From Ctena decussata (lineage: Eukaryota > Mollusca > Bivalvia > Lucinida > Lucinidae), in assembly GCA_963989385.1 (NCBI GenBank), contig OZ022503.1, positions 86,029,138 through 86,093,137 of the forward strand: a stretch of 64,000 bases of DNA. The letters are read 5' to 3'. The notes under the pieces were generated by a model that ran no database searches, was not told where the DNA came from, and saw nothing but the letters and a program-made list of their open reading frames with translations. The translations under genes were made by a program, and so were the position numbers. Every line of letters starts with the position of its first letter. The stretch's first letter is position 1. Below, one piece after another: positions 11,510 to 22,522 of the stretch.

Positions 11510-12470
11510 TCCTCCTAATATGAATCTGATGAAAAATGAACAATGCATTTATGAAGATTCAGCCCATTAATATGAATAGTTCTTGAGTTATCCTTTTAAA
11601 TTTAAGTGAATGTCTATTATCTATGAAAGGGGAATAACTCTGTCACTAATAAATTTAGCATATCCTAACAATAATCAGAATACTCAATTTACCAAATGCT
11701 AATAGCATACTAAATTTCAGTTCTCTCGGTCAAACGATTCAAAAGTTGGAAAATTGCCAAAAATGACAAAGGGCCATAACTTTGTAAAATATAGGGCAAT
11801 TGAAATTCCAAAATCACATGCACATCTTCAAATCTAGATGAAACATTCTGCACAATTTCAAGTCAATCTGATAAAAGATGTGGCAGGAGTTGCGGGGACA
11901 AGGTCTGAGTCAGCAAGGGCCGTAACTCCATCAAAAAATGGCCGAAACAAAAATCAAAAACCACATGCATATCTTCATATCATAAGAATACAATCTGTAA
12001 AATTTCAAATCAATCCGATGAAAGATGAAGGAGGAGTTGCGGGGACAAGATTTCGGACAGACGGAAAATGCCAAAAACGACAAAGGACCATTACTTTGTA
12101 AAATATAGGGCAATTGAAATTCCAAAATCACATGCACATCTTCAGATCATGATGAAACATTCTGCAAAATTTCAAGTCAATCTGATAAAAGATGTGGCAG
12201 GAGTTGCGGGGACAAGGTCTGAGTCAGCAAGGGCCGTAACTCCATCAAAAATGGCCGAAACAAAAATCAAAAACCACATGCACATCTTCATATCATAAGA
12301 ATACAATCTGTAAAATTTCAAATCAATCCGATGAAAGACGTAGGAGGAGTTGCGGGGACAAGATTTCGGACGGACGGACAGACGGAAGGAAGGACGGACG
12401 GACGGACTGACACACGGACGGACGAGGGTCATTTCTATAGTCCCCCTCCGCCTACGTCGGGTGACAAACT
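11510..12470 (+). mobile_element. second tandem-core element, about 313-bp units
   Basis: Two large units start near 11755 and 12068 (GACAAAGGGCCATAACTTTG / GACAAAGGACCATTACTTTG). Each holds two half-units sharing GGAGTTGCGGGGACAAG. A GGAC/GACA microsatellite at about 12369-12425 is followed by CCCCCTCCGCCTACGTCGGG. It abuts the previous element directly and ends about 75 bp before a possible splice acceptor at 12544. No coding capacity. Confidence 0.6.
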
Positions 12471-12544
12471 GGGATATTTATTAAATGTGTTTCAATTTGT
12501 ATATGAATATTGGATGGTTCTAATATGCATTCTTCTTTCTGCAG

Positions 12545-12558
12545 GTATTTGCTGTTAG
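12545..12558 (+). CDS. possible terminal exon of the secreted-protein gene
   Basis: An acceptor TTCTTTCTGCAG (AG at 12543-12544) precedes GTATTTGCTGTTAG. Joined to the phase-1 end at 6192 it gives the short tail GICC and a TAG at 12556-12558, completing HASCEMKTH-GICC, a Cys-rich end. This depends on the unresolved frame of the 6150-6192 exon and implies a 6.35-kb intron full of repeats. A chance match is quite possible. Confidence 0.22.
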
Positions 12559-12944
12559 AACTTTTGTCAGTGGAAAACAGAACATATTTGGAAGAAGGCA
12601 CATTTCGTCATAATAACAAATTCGACAATATATTCTATCTCAGTATTTGTTTTTCTTTCACACCAGTACGCGCCAATACGAAGTGAGCTACGTCATGTGA
12701 AAATATGTAGTCGGATACGAATGAAAGGCAAAAATATGTATCAACCTGTGCATCGCATCCTGACTAGGAGGAGTCACCTCTCTTTGCATGCACAGTCAAT
12801 GGATCTTGAGAGAAAACCACTAACAGAAATTTAAATTATTGAGAATTATAGGTTTGATAAAATCACACTTTTCCATTTTAAGAATTTCAAATAGAATCTT
12901 ACTTATAATTCGAAAGGAGCTTGGCATACGATGTCTGCATTTGA

Positions 12945-13165
12945 AATACAGATATCTCTAATTGAAATGCAGATATCTCTATTGTTAATATATGTACATA
13001 AAACTATAATTATCGTTGAAATAAAGATATCTGCGATTCAAATGGAGATATCTGTATTTTTAATGCAGATAACTGTATTTAAAACACAGGCATCTGAATT
13101 TATAGAAAATACAGATATATCTAATTCAAAAATAGATATCTGTATTTGAAATGCAGATATCTATA
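12945..13165. repeat. ATATCTG palindromic micro-repeat array A
   Basis: More than ten half-sites of GATATCT/AGATATC, mostly spaced by AATTnAAATnCAG-type words, for example AAATGCAGATATCT and TTGAAATAAAGATATCTGC. The spacing is about 20-27 bp and both orientations occur. The same kind of array recurs at 15490-15752. Confidence 0.6.
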
Positions 13166-13215
13166 TTAATGAACCTGATTATTTTCAACTTTTATTTATC
13201 ATTACTCCATTGCTC

Positions 13216-13320
13216 AAGATTTTTTTTTACTTGATGTTGCCTGACCGGAGCGGAATCGAACCCGCTTCTTCCTGATCTACAGTCGAACGCGCATCCGATT
13301 TAGCTAACATGCCCGGTTGG
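13216..13320 (-). mobile_element. tRNA-derived SINE head with A-rich tail
   Basis: Read on the minus strand: ATGTTAGCTAAATCGG (A-box-like), then GCGGGTTCGATTCCGC (good B box), then a short tail ending in an A-run at about 13220. It sits at the tail end of the next SINE, so the pair may be an insertion or a dimer. Confidence 0.55.
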
Positions 13321-13329
13321 TTGGCTTTA

Positions 13330-13607
13330 CAAGTGTTTGACGTCCCGGTAAAACAGCTATGGTCATCACTATTATGGCAGGACGACCAGCGAACCTAACC
13401 ACACTTTTCCAGGGCAGGGTTAGACCTTCTAAGTGGATAACCAGTACTTAGTGCCCATCCTTCCGCTAGTCACTGACACCTGCCCTACTTGAGTCAGAGA
13501 CAGGGAGAAACTTTCCTGCAGAAGGATGTTGCCGGACATGAGGAATAGAGCCAGAATCCTGATCGCTACTGAGTCGAACATGCATTCGACTGAGCTACCG
13601 GGCTCAA
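13330..13607 (-). mobile_element. tRNA-derived SINE, family 1
   Basis: The minus-strand head is GCCCGGTAGCTCAGTCGAAT, with a degenerate B box near 13550. The body includes AAGTAGGGCAGGTGTCAGTG, CTGGTTATCCACTTAGAAGG and AAGTGTGGTTAGGTT. The same body occurs at 16617-16814, which defines the family. Confidence 0.65.
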
Positions 13608-13730
13608 TCTATCGGACATGGCTTTTTAATAGAACCGGACTGTATAGGATCATTTTAGTATAGCTTGCAGGTATGCCGTCTATGGCTTCCTTAAGCACAG
13701 AAGAAAGCTAGAAGCTCAGCGGTGAGTAGG

Positions 13731-14303
13731 GGAGACCGGGGCTAGTTGGTCCGCGGGGCAAGTTGGTCCGAGGGTGATTCCTCTAAACTGAGGAAAATTA
13801 TGACGACAGTATATGACGCAAAGGAATCTTTGACCACGTTACACTTACAGACGAAAAGACGATGACGATCGGAGAACGCATATTAAAATTTGAGAAGAAA
13901 AACTGATTTTGTACCAAACAAGTAACTTTCCTGCACCCTTAATGTTATGTTTTTGTATTTACTGCGTATCGAATAACACACTAATGTTATACATTTCCTG
14001 AAAGCTCATCACCTTTAGTATTCAATCCTGCATATTTGCGGTTTCCAAATTCAATGGCGTTTCGGTCATGGGTGAAGATTTACAGTGCGGTATGGTCGAG
14101 GTAAGTTGGTCAATCTGCGACGGGGTAAGTTGGTCCGTCGGAAACTGGCATTTTCCAAACGAGAAACTAGAAAATAAGTTAGAAAAAAAAAATGATTACC
14201 TGTAGATATTAGTTATCCAATGCGAAAATAATACCAGAAATGAATATCATTAACCTCCACATTCGAAAAAATGCAAGTTTCGGACCAACTAGCCCCGGTC
14301 TCC
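13731..14303. mobile_element. MITE with GGAGACCGGGGCTAGTTGG inverted ends
   Basis: The left end GGAGACCGGGGCTAGTTGGT and right end ACCAACTAGCCCCGGTCTCC are exact inverse copies. The subterminal parts repeat GGGGTAAGTTGGTC or GGGGCAAGTTGGTC. About 573 bp, non-coding. The right half is shared with the 14806-15060 copy. Confidence 0.7.
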
Positions 14304-14805
14304 TCCACATGTCCACCCCTTTAGGGTTAACGGACTTTTCAGACACAATTAATATGACATAACAACAAGTGGAACATCAGAGTGAAATTTCGATGTCCTG
14401 ACAACTATAAAAAAAAGCGACATTATAATAAATGATAAAATGTGATCCCATGAAACTCAGAAAATCAGCTGTCAAACATATTCTTGGTTTAACCCTTTGA
14501 TTGCCAGCGGACCACTTTTGTGCCATTGTATGTTTGCAATAAAACATGCGTCTTCGGCAAAAGTATACTCTTACATAAAATCTATGTAAAAAACACACTT
14601 GCGAAGAAAAAAAGAAGACTAACGTTATTAAGATTTTTTTCTTATATATCGACCCCACAAAATAAACACCGAATCGGCCTCGAAGCCTTTACGTGGCTGA
14701 GGTATCAGTGAAAAACATAGCTGCACACTCTTTTAAAATAGTTTCATACTATTTATTGTTATGAAAATATATTTGTTCTAGGATTATATTTATTTTCGTT
14801 CTTAC
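14304..14805. other. non-coding spacer between two MITE copies
   Basis: AT-rich, no recognisable gene. The short ORFs here do not resemble any known protein. Confidence 0.35.
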
Positions 14806-15060
14806 TTACCCCGTCGGTCCAACTTACCCCGCCGTCCGGACCAACTTACCCCGACAGCGGGGTAAGTTGGTCGAGTTGACCTCGTCTCGGAAAACGGCTA
14901 TATTTATCAGAACCTGTCATTTTCAGAATGAAAAACTATACATGTAGAATAAGTTAGAAAAATGGTTATACTAGTTACTTAATGCAAAATAATACTAGCA
15001 AATAAATGTTAAAGTCAGCATTTGAAAAAATGCAATTTTCGGACCAACTAGCCCCGGTCT
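14806..15060. mobile_element. partial second copy of the GGGGCTAGTTGG MITE
   Basis: Starts with three closely spaced AACTTACCCCG motifs, followed by GCGGGGTAAGTTGGTCGAG, and ends GGACCAACTAGCCCCGGTCT. It matches the right half of the 13731-14303 element, including AATAAGTTAGAAAAA and CATTTGAAAAAATGCAA. The left terminus is missing. Confidence 0.6.
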
Positions 15061-15075
15061 TCCCTACAATGGCCT

Positions 15076-15310
15076 CAAGTGCTAGGGTACCGAGTTCGAT
15101 CCCCGGCGAGAAAACAAATTGAAACACGCTTTCCTTTGACATTTTATCATTTGCAGGGATGACAGCAGTGTGCCGACCTTCGGATCGGGACATTAACTGG
15201 AGCCCCCATCGCCGTTTCACACATACACACACACTGGCCTGTGCACGGAAATTCAACAACCCGCGTGCAGGTTAAAGAACCATACATTCGGTAAGCTGAG
15301 TAATGATAGG
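15076..15310 (+). mobile_element. tRNA-derived SINE-like element
   Basis: A B-box-like GAGTTCGATCCCCGG lies at about 15090-15104, after a truncated head (CAAGTGCTAGGGTACC). The downstream body holds CCGACCTTCGGATCGGGACA and a short (CA)n run. No second copy is in this window, so the family is unconfirmed. Confidence 0.4.
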
Positions 15311-15489
15311 CATTAATTCTGCAACCCACAGTCTACAATGTCTATCAGACTAGAATGACTGAAAAAGGCGTAAGGTAAAATGTAGACATAGGGCTCTGTC
15401 CGAATACTGGTTCACCTAATGTTGTACGCACCACTCGGTGAAAAATCGGCGAGGGAGGCATCAGTTTCCCATAAGTGCAGTAAATAGAG

Positions 15490-15752
15490 ACATCTCTATT
15501 TCAGCTATAAACATAGATACATGTAATTGAAAAGCAAATATCAGTAATTGAAATACAGATATCTGTAATTGAAATGAGATATCTGTATTTAGTGTAAAAA
15601 TTCAGATAAAAACTAAAATTTAGATATCAGAATTTCAAATACAGATATCTGCAATTCGATTACAGATATCCGTATCTTAAATGCAGATATCTAAATTTTA
15701 TCTCTAACTGAAACGCAGATATCCGTATTTGAAATGCAGATATCTGCATTAC
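15490..15752. repeat. ATATCTG palindromic micro-repeat array B
   Basis: About twelve GATATCT/AGATATC half-sites in alternating orientation, for example AAATACAGATATCTG, AAATGAGATATCTG and ACAGATATCCG. This is the same motif set as array A, 2.3 kb away. The two arrays flank the SINE/MITE cluster at 13.2-15.3 kb. Confidence 0.6.
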
Positions 15753-16616
15753 ATAGGTAAAAACCCAAACAGGCCGCCATGCATTTGCCTTATTTAAGCT
15801 TTCCTGAGGCTTTGGCAATCACATATATATCCTAAGGCAACTTTTTCTAGTTGTGCATCTCTTATCTGTGCAACTGACAGAATCAACGACCCTTCCAATT
15901 AAAGGAAAACAGTGCCTGTCAGTGGTAACATACCTGACGACCTCGAAAATCCACCAACAATATCACTTCTGAAAAAATATACCATGCTAGTCAAATCTTG
16001 CATACAATCGGCATTTTTGGGCTCAATACACCATAAAGCTTTTTTAGATCCTGATGGAAATCCCTTATTGTCTCAGATACTGAAATAAGATCCTTGTGTC
16101 TTCTTTGAATTTAATGATTTACTCTCGTAGAATTGGGCGTAATAACAATTTGTAAATTTGTAGCTACATAGAGAACTTTCTAGCGATCTACAATATTGAA
16201 AATGGGAATAAATCTTGAAAGAAACCGTATGAATGCCGTTAGAGTTTACTTACTTACTTAAGCTCCTCTTCAGAGGGCCATATCTGCGAACATTAACAAA
16301 CTGTACGGTAAGGAAAACTTAAGGCCAATGTCATCAAACCATCCTTGCACCAGTCTGCACACAAGGTCTCTCCAGTCGAAGCAATCGGTGCATATGTAAG
16401 CGACCATGCACTACACATGCACTGAACAGACTGTGCTTGTGAGCAAAATGGTCTGAGAAGGGCGGGTTTGCATTCCTGATTACGAATCAAGCTTCACCAG
16501 TGGTTGACAAATTTCTTCAGAGAATGAAATGAAATTTCGACAAGCTAAACATGACAAACATTTGCTTCCTATAAATTATATACCAATGCATTTTTGGCCA
16601 TATGCATAGGAGCAGG
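15753..16616. other. non-coding stretch
   Basis: No gene, RNA or repeat array that I can support. Confidence 0.35.
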
Positions 16617-16886
16617 ATTTTTTTTTGATTGATTTGGTGCTATACGTCCACGGTAAACAGCTAATGTCATGTCGGGACGGTCAGTTAACCTAACCACACT
16701 ATTCCTGGGCAGGCTTAGACCTCCTAAGCGGTTAACCAGTACAAAGTGCACATACTTTGCTAGTAACTGACAACTGCCCTTCTTGAATCAGCGGAAGGAG
16801 AAACAAAAGTATGTGGCCAGGCCGGGTATCGAACCCAGGACCTCTGATTTATGAGTCAGGCGCCCTACCGATTGCGCTACGCGGCC
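16617..16886 (-). mobile_element. tRNA-derived SINE, family 1, with well-preserved tRNA-like head
   Basis: The minus-strand head at 16886-16815 is 72 nt. It has near-pairing 7-nt acceptor arms (GGCCGCG / CCTGGCC), an A box TAGCGCAATCGG, a loop CTCATAA (CAT, Met-like) and a B box GGGTTCGATACCC. The anticodon arm is imperfect: four pairs and an 8-nt loop. The downstream body (CAAGAAGGGCAGTTGTCAGT, CTGGTTAACCGCTTAGGAGG, AATAGTGTGGTTAGGTTAAC) matches the 13330-13607 element, and an A-rich tail ends it near 16617. So this is a SINE rather than a functional tRNA gene. Confidence 0.65.
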
Positions 16887-17979
16887 TGGCTTGCAGCAGG
16901 AAGGGTGGTAGTGGGGCTGTAGGGACCTGGCGCAAAATATCCCTTGCTTCCCTTCCAATAATCTCCCCTGATATATCTATCAGAACCCCAAGCTTTGCTC
17001 GGTCGACTAACGCACTTTGTGCAGGTGTAGATCTCAACATGTTCTCCCTCCCTCCCACACCCCACCACACGCACAACCGATATTTTCATGAAACCTTTCT
17101 ACGTCTGTGCACACCCCTTTTAGGACGACAGAACGACCTCGCTGTAGCCTACATTTTTATACCATCGTTAGGGCCAGTATTATGATGGAACTTAGTATAA
17201 CCACTCACAGTTACTATTTTCCTTACATTGGTGTATCATTGAAGGCATAGATACATTGCTTTCCAGAATGCTTGATTTGGTTAAACGCACTGGGGTTATC
17301 ATTTAAAATCTAGCAAGCTTCTTTACATAGCAATGTTGGCGCCTATGTTTGTTTACAGGTAAAGCAGATGGGCATGTGCAATATGACCTCGTTTGATACT
17401 TAGGCTAACAAGATTGGTCGAATCTGGCGATGGCGCTAAACAACTTTTTGACCGGGCGTCCCGCTGATTTGGAAAACAGTATGGCAAGGGCCGACTGTGC
17501 TTGCAGCGGGTGTAGTATGTGGCTGTGATCCTTTATTTCTCCCTCTCTCTAGGAGATGGTTCGGTGTAGACCAAAATACTATTTCAATGAGCTGTTAAAC
17601 CTAAAGGAACCAAGCAAAGACTTGTCAAGAGAAATATGCTTAAACATCTTATTTTCAAAATTGCACATTACAAGATACAAACAACACAATTACACAGAGT
17701 AAAAGGACCAGAGTGAAAGCTGTTAGCCCACAGAGCTCTTCGTCTTTCCAAAGCAGAGTAATTTGAAGCTCCTAATATCTCAAGAAGGACAAACGTAAAG
17801 TAAACGTATTTAAGAAATCTAAATTTACGGTGGCATAAACAGCTGCGTATAAACTGTTTCATAGAATACTAGTCTGCTTAAAACCTTGTTTTAAAACTGG
17901 CGATGGCGAAATCACTTGTGTATAAAACAGCAAAAATACCCGATCTTCAACTTAATCCCCTAGAATGATCATAGGTAAT
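16887..17979. other. non-coding stretch
   Basis: No supported gene or repeat. A small CT-rich patch (CTCCCTCCCTCCCACACCCC) lies near 17044-17064. Confidence 0.35.
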
Positions 17980-18036
17980 TGAACCGCGACACGAGAAAAC
18001 CAACAAAGTGGCATGTGCGCCCAGCGCGGTCTCAGA
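17980..18036. mobile_element. palindromic MITE, TGAGCCGCG family, truncated copy 2
   Basis: Only the left 57 bp remain, including CCGCGACACGAGAAAACCAA and GGCATGTGCGCCCAGCG. The right part is gone. Confidence 0.65.
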
Positions 18037-18169
18037 GAATCTGACTATAGTCCCGCTGAACTGCTTTAGTAACACCCTGTCATTGTAAAATGAGCCTTAG
18101 ATATCGAATCTACCTAGCCAAGCCAATAGACAGTTAGTCTCTGAGAAAATGAGTAGAACAAAACAACAG

Positions 18170-20395
18170 CCTGAGGATCCTCATTCTCAATCATATACGG
18201 TGCACCAACTCATTACTTATGTGTCTACCAAGTTTGAATAAATTCTGCTTCTCTCTCCCACAATACAACAACTCAAAAAGGTGCGTCTTGCTCAAACAGT
18301 TCCTGAGAAAACTGTGATACAAATTTACTAGAAAAGACAGAAAATGGATAAATTAAAGAAAGAATAAACGTCAGAAGAATAAGAGCAATGAGTCTGAGTC
18401 TCAATCCCAAGAAACAACAATTATTTTCCATATGTATACAAAGTTTGAAGATTCTAGCTTGCATGGTCCCAGAGAAACTGACAAAACAATTTACCTTGAC
18501 AAGACAGAAAAGTGAACAGATAAAGGGAGGATCAAGAGCAATAAGCCTGATTTACAATTCCACAATACAACAATTCTTTGTCCAAATGTTCTTAAGTTTT
18601 AAGATTCTAGCTTCAAAAGTTTCTGGCAAACTCTCAAAAAACTGATCAATGTATACATGCAAAATAGAGAAATAAAGAAAAATGGTTAAAAATGGAAAAA
18701 TAAGAGCAATGAACCTGAGCCTCAATTCCATGATATCAATCACTTATTCTCCGTGTGTGTACAAAACTTCAAGATTGTATCTTGCATATTTCTTGAGAAA
18801 CATGTGACACAAGTTTACCTTAAAAAATTAGAAAAAAAGGATAAATAAAGGGAAGAATAAGAGCAATGAGCCCAATTCTCAGGCCCACATTACAACTCAT
18901 TGGCCATATGTATACCAAGTTTCAAGGTCCTAGCTTCAATAGTAGCTGAGAAAACTATGACACAAGTTTTCACTGTGGACAAAATAGGGAAAGAAAGAAA
19001 AATGGATAAAAAATGAAAGAATTTTAGCAATGAGCCTGAGTCTCAATCCCACAATACAATAATTCTTCTTCATATATGTAATAAGTTTCAAGATTCTAGC
19101 TTGCACAGTTCCGGAGAAAACTGGGACACATATTTACCTTGAAAAGATAGAAAAGTGGACAAATACAAAGAGGAATATAAGCAACAAGTCTGTTTTTCTT
19201 TCCCACAACACAGCAACTCATTATTCATATGTATACTAAGTTTCAAGATTCCAGCTATAATAGTTCCTGAGAAAACCCCGACACAAATGTTCAATGTTAA
19301 CATGCAAAACAAGAGCTGTCGCCTGACAGCATAGCTCGCCTGAATTGGTGCTTGCCCATCGCACAGTTGCTACAGTGGTGTGGACTGCTATGCATAAAAC
19401 TTCAGGCAAGCATGTCCATAATGACAACACATTTATAGACAAAAGCTATCTCAGAAATAAGTGTTAAAATAAAATTAAAATAAAAAAAATCCACATGAAA
19501 CTTCAAAGTCCATGAGCTTGAGGTCAAAGAACTGCGGGGCGGGGGTGGGAGGAAGGGGGCACGCTGTATCAAAATCCTGAACCATTATCTAACATCAGTC
19601 CAAGTACATGTATTAGCATCAACTGAGTCCATTGTGGCACTGTGAAATTATGTCTTTATAAATATAGAACTTTAACCAAAAACTTTAAGACAAAATTCTA
19701 AGTCGATGGCCTTGACTTCGAGGTCATCCAGTGGGGTATTTATAAAGTGTTTTGTAAAAGCTCAAAAAAGTGTCTAACATCAGTTAAAGTGTAAACTAAA
19801 TCTCTGCCAAGCACTATGAATCAGTATGCAATAAGAAAACTTTAAGAAAGCCCAAAATGTCCTAAGTCCCTGACCTTGACATCAAGGTCACTGAGCGGGA
19901 TTGGGGTAGTACCCTGGAAAACTTTGGACCAATATCTAACTACAGTGCAAGTTTCAAAGGAATCCATCCATGGGTTAAGGAGATATTGGGCTTTAAAAAC
20001 TTTAACCAAAACATCCATTAAAAAATTCCCTATTTTCTAAGTCCATGACCTTGACATCAAGGTCACTGAGTGGGGTGGGGGTGGTACCCTGTTAAACTTT
20101 GGACCAATATTTAACTACAATGCAAGTATCAAAAGAATCCACCCATGGTTTAAGGAGATATAGGTCATTAAAAAACTTTAACCAAAACATCCAATCCGGA
20201 CGCGGACGCCATGGTGACAACAATAGCTCTTCCTGAACTTTCGTTCAGGCGAGCTAAAAAGGAAAGAAAAAGAAAGAGATAAACATGGATAAAAACGGAA
20301 GAATAAGAGGAATGAGCCCGAGTCTTAATCCCACGATACAATCAGTCATTTTCCATGTGTATTATCAAAATCATAAGGAGTTCCATTAAGAGCAG
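18170..20395. repeat. about 160-bp tandem array, interrupted
   Basis: About seven diverged units between 18170 and 19308, plus a last part at 20260-20395. Each has GAGCAATGAGCCTGAGTCTC, TCCCACAATACAACAA, a TATGTATACAAAGTTT-like word and AAGATTCTAGCTTGCA. The array is broken by the element at 19309-20258 and picks up again right after it. Confidence 0.7.
19309..20258 (+). mobile_element. tandem-core element nested in the 160-bp array
   Basis: The 5' edge is AGAGCTGTCGCCTGACAGC followed by ATAGCTCGCCTGAA. The 3' edge is a hairpin TCCTGAACTTTCGTTCAGG followed by CGAGCTAA. The core has units of about 190 bp with CCTTGACATCAAGGTCACTG and AAAACTTTAACCAAAA. The flanks (ACATGCAAAAC on the left, AAAGGAAAGAAAAAG on the right) are continuous parts of the array unit, so the insertion is clean and later than the array. 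Confidence 0.7.
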
Positions 20396-20717
20396 AGAAA
20401 AAAATCATCAGAAGGAACATGGGTCAGACTACGTAGTTTCGGATAATAAAGCCTCATCAATGACCCTGACAATATCTGGTAACGAAACCAGGGAAAAGCA
20501 TGGATGAATGGTAAGACAAATGCAATATATCCCACAGCATAAATGCTGGGGGTATAATAAAACTGTGTTTGTTAAAAAAAATACAGCTATCACGAAACTC
20601 CCATAGGAATGATGAAAATTATTAAATCAGCCAAAACAACAATGAACACGGAGTATTATTTCTCATTTGATCAAATCTGATAATACATACTAGTGGAAGG
20701 CAACAGACGCCATTAAA
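20396..20717. other. non-coding stretch
   Basis: No gene or repeat recognised between the tandem array and the next MITE. Confidence 0.35.
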
Positions 20718-20956
20718 TGAGCCGCAACACGACAAAAACAAGAAAATTGCATGTGCGCCCAGCGGAGACTCAGATCAGCCTTGGCATCCAATCAGTCTGA
20801 TCAGACTCTTTGCTGTCCGCATAGAGCTAGCTTAGACCCTTACCTACCTTTCAGCGCACAGGGCAGACTCTGATCAGACTGGGCGAATGCCCAGGCTGAT
20901 CTGAGTCCTGGTACGGCGCACATTCAACTTTGTTGTTTTTGTCGTGTTGTGGCTCA
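20718..20956. mobile_element. palindromic MITE, TGAGCCGCG family, copy 3
   Basis: Full-length, 239 bp. Ends are TGAGCCGCAACACGACAAAA and TTTTGTCGTGTTGTGGCTCA. Inner inverted parts are GATCAGCCTTGGCAT and GCCCAGGCTGATC. Confidence 0.75.
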
Positions 20957-21036
20957 AATAAAAGGTGATTTTAAATTGCCTCGAAATGGTGGTCTCCTCT
21001 TCAAGGGAAACAACTGCTGTTAGTGGAGCAACGATT

Positions 21037-21167
21037 GGCGGTAGTGCAGTGGATAATGCCCTGGATCTGAAGGCTCAATGCCTATTATGGATGAGTATTC
21101 AAACTGAGGTCCTGTCTCCATATGACTTGTGAGTTGGTGGGACGCTTAACCCCTGTTTACACACTCA
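21037..21167 (+). mobile_element. tRNA-derived SINE, family 3, degenerate copy
   Basis: The head GGCGGTAGTGCAGTGGATAA resembles an A-box region. The body ACTGAGGTCCTGTCTCCATA, CTTGTGAGTTGGTGGGACG, TTAACCC corresponds to the copies at 41215 and 48127. The B box is degenerate. Confidence 0.5.
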
Positions 21168-21731
21168 TGCTAGTGGAACAAATTCTTTCCTTTAATAGCA
21201 GACCTCCACTTAGAAGGGAGGTAAAGATGAGAATGGTAGAACTGTTTGTCCTGAAAAAGCACACGTTCTGCTTAAGGTATGTTTAGAACCAGGAAAGACT
21301 TCGATCGTCATGTGCGTCATAGTCTGATTAAAAGCTGTTCTGTTCATACGGCCGGTCTTAAGATAATGACGAATCCATATGAAGGAAGGCGATGACTACT
21401 CGATAAGTATGATGCACAACAAAATGGTCTTCCTTTTTCTGATAATGCCTTTAAATACCCAGTAAAAGACCAAAGGTAGTCATTAGTTAGCAAAGAAATG
21501 TGTTCATCTCTATATAAATGTACATTAAAACAAAAATATTGCGATGCAAATGAGCCCACAACAAATTATATCACAAAACGTTACAACATATTGACTTGTA
21601 TATTCTAATGCTCAGTGTGACTGAAAAGCTCTGTACAAGGGGAGTTTTCGACCAAAAAAACTATAAATGGTGCGTCAATTTCCCCATAAAATCTTATACT
21701 GGGTCCCTCATTGGAACCACCTGACTGAGAT
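21168..21731. other. non-coding stretch
   Basis: No supported gene or repeat. Confidence 0.35.
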
Positions 21732-22160
21732 GATTCTACTGAATGGGGGAAATAAATATATTCTAGCTTTTAAGCAATTTGAATAATTTGGATAAGCATG
21801 TGCCGTTGCATTTCTTAATAAGTGGTAATTGATGGTAAACTCAAAGTTCCATTCCCCGTGAAGCTCTCTTTTACATAAATTTTGTTTTGTTTTTCACTTG
21901 TTTTTTTTTTTTTGTTTTACAAATACCTGGTTTTATGTTACACTTTTGCTAGTGATTCTACTGAATGGGGGAAATAAATACGCAATTTGAATAATTTGGA
22001 TAAGCATGTGCCGTTGCATTTCTTAAGAAGTGGTAATTGATGGCAAACTCAAAGTTCCATTCCCCTTGAAGCTCTCCTTTACATAAAATTTTGTTTTGTT
22101 TTTCACTTGTTGTTTTTTTGTTTTCCAAATACCTGTTTATATGTTTCACTTTTGCTAATC
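21732..22160. repeat. two-copy tandem duplication, unit about 205-222 bp
   Basis: GATTCTACTGAATGGGGGAA begins each copy, at 21732 and 21954. Both run through AATTTGGATAAGCATGTGCC, CAAAGTTCCATTCCCC and a T-rich tract to ACTTTTGCTA. The copies are about 90% alike by eye; the second lacks a short piece after AATAAATA. Confidence 0.75.
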
Positions 22161-22366
22161 ATCTTTGTTTAAAACTAAATTGATTCTGTAGTCAACTGTT
22201 GAAAGTTTCGAAGTTCATATGATTATATATTTGTAGATATGATCGATAGCAAAATAGGATACAGATTCACATAAGTTGAAAGAATTTCTTCATATATTAT
22301 TGTATTCACTCTATGTACGCTTCAATTTCAAATAAAATATTGTTGAAACCAAAATATATGTTATTT

Positions 22367-22522
22367 AAGGAATGAATGTTATTTTTTCATCGTTTACTGA
22401 AGTATAAACTACATCGGGTCACGAGCAAAGTAAGGGAACCCCGAAGGGGTTTACGTAAACTTTGCTCGTGACCCGATGTAGTTTATACTTCAGTAAACGT
22501 TTAAAAAATAACATTCATTCCT
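22367..22522. repeat. 156-bp palindrome
   Basis: AAGGAATGAATGTTATTTTT, GTTTACTGAAGTATAAACTA and CATCGGGTCACGAGCAAAG on the left are mirrored on the right. The central loop is near 22435-22455 (AACCCCGAAGGGGTT is itself a small hairpin). No coding capacity; probably a palindromic MITE. Confidence 0.7.

Noticed and set aside
16815..16886. Functional tRNA-Met (CAT) gene on the minus strand
   Set aside because: The anticodon arm is imperfect and the acceptor has a mismatch; it is followed by a body and tail shared with another SINE copy.
16811..17185. 124-codon ORF
   Set aside because: Its first 30 codons are the reverse of the SINE tRNA head; the rest has no features.
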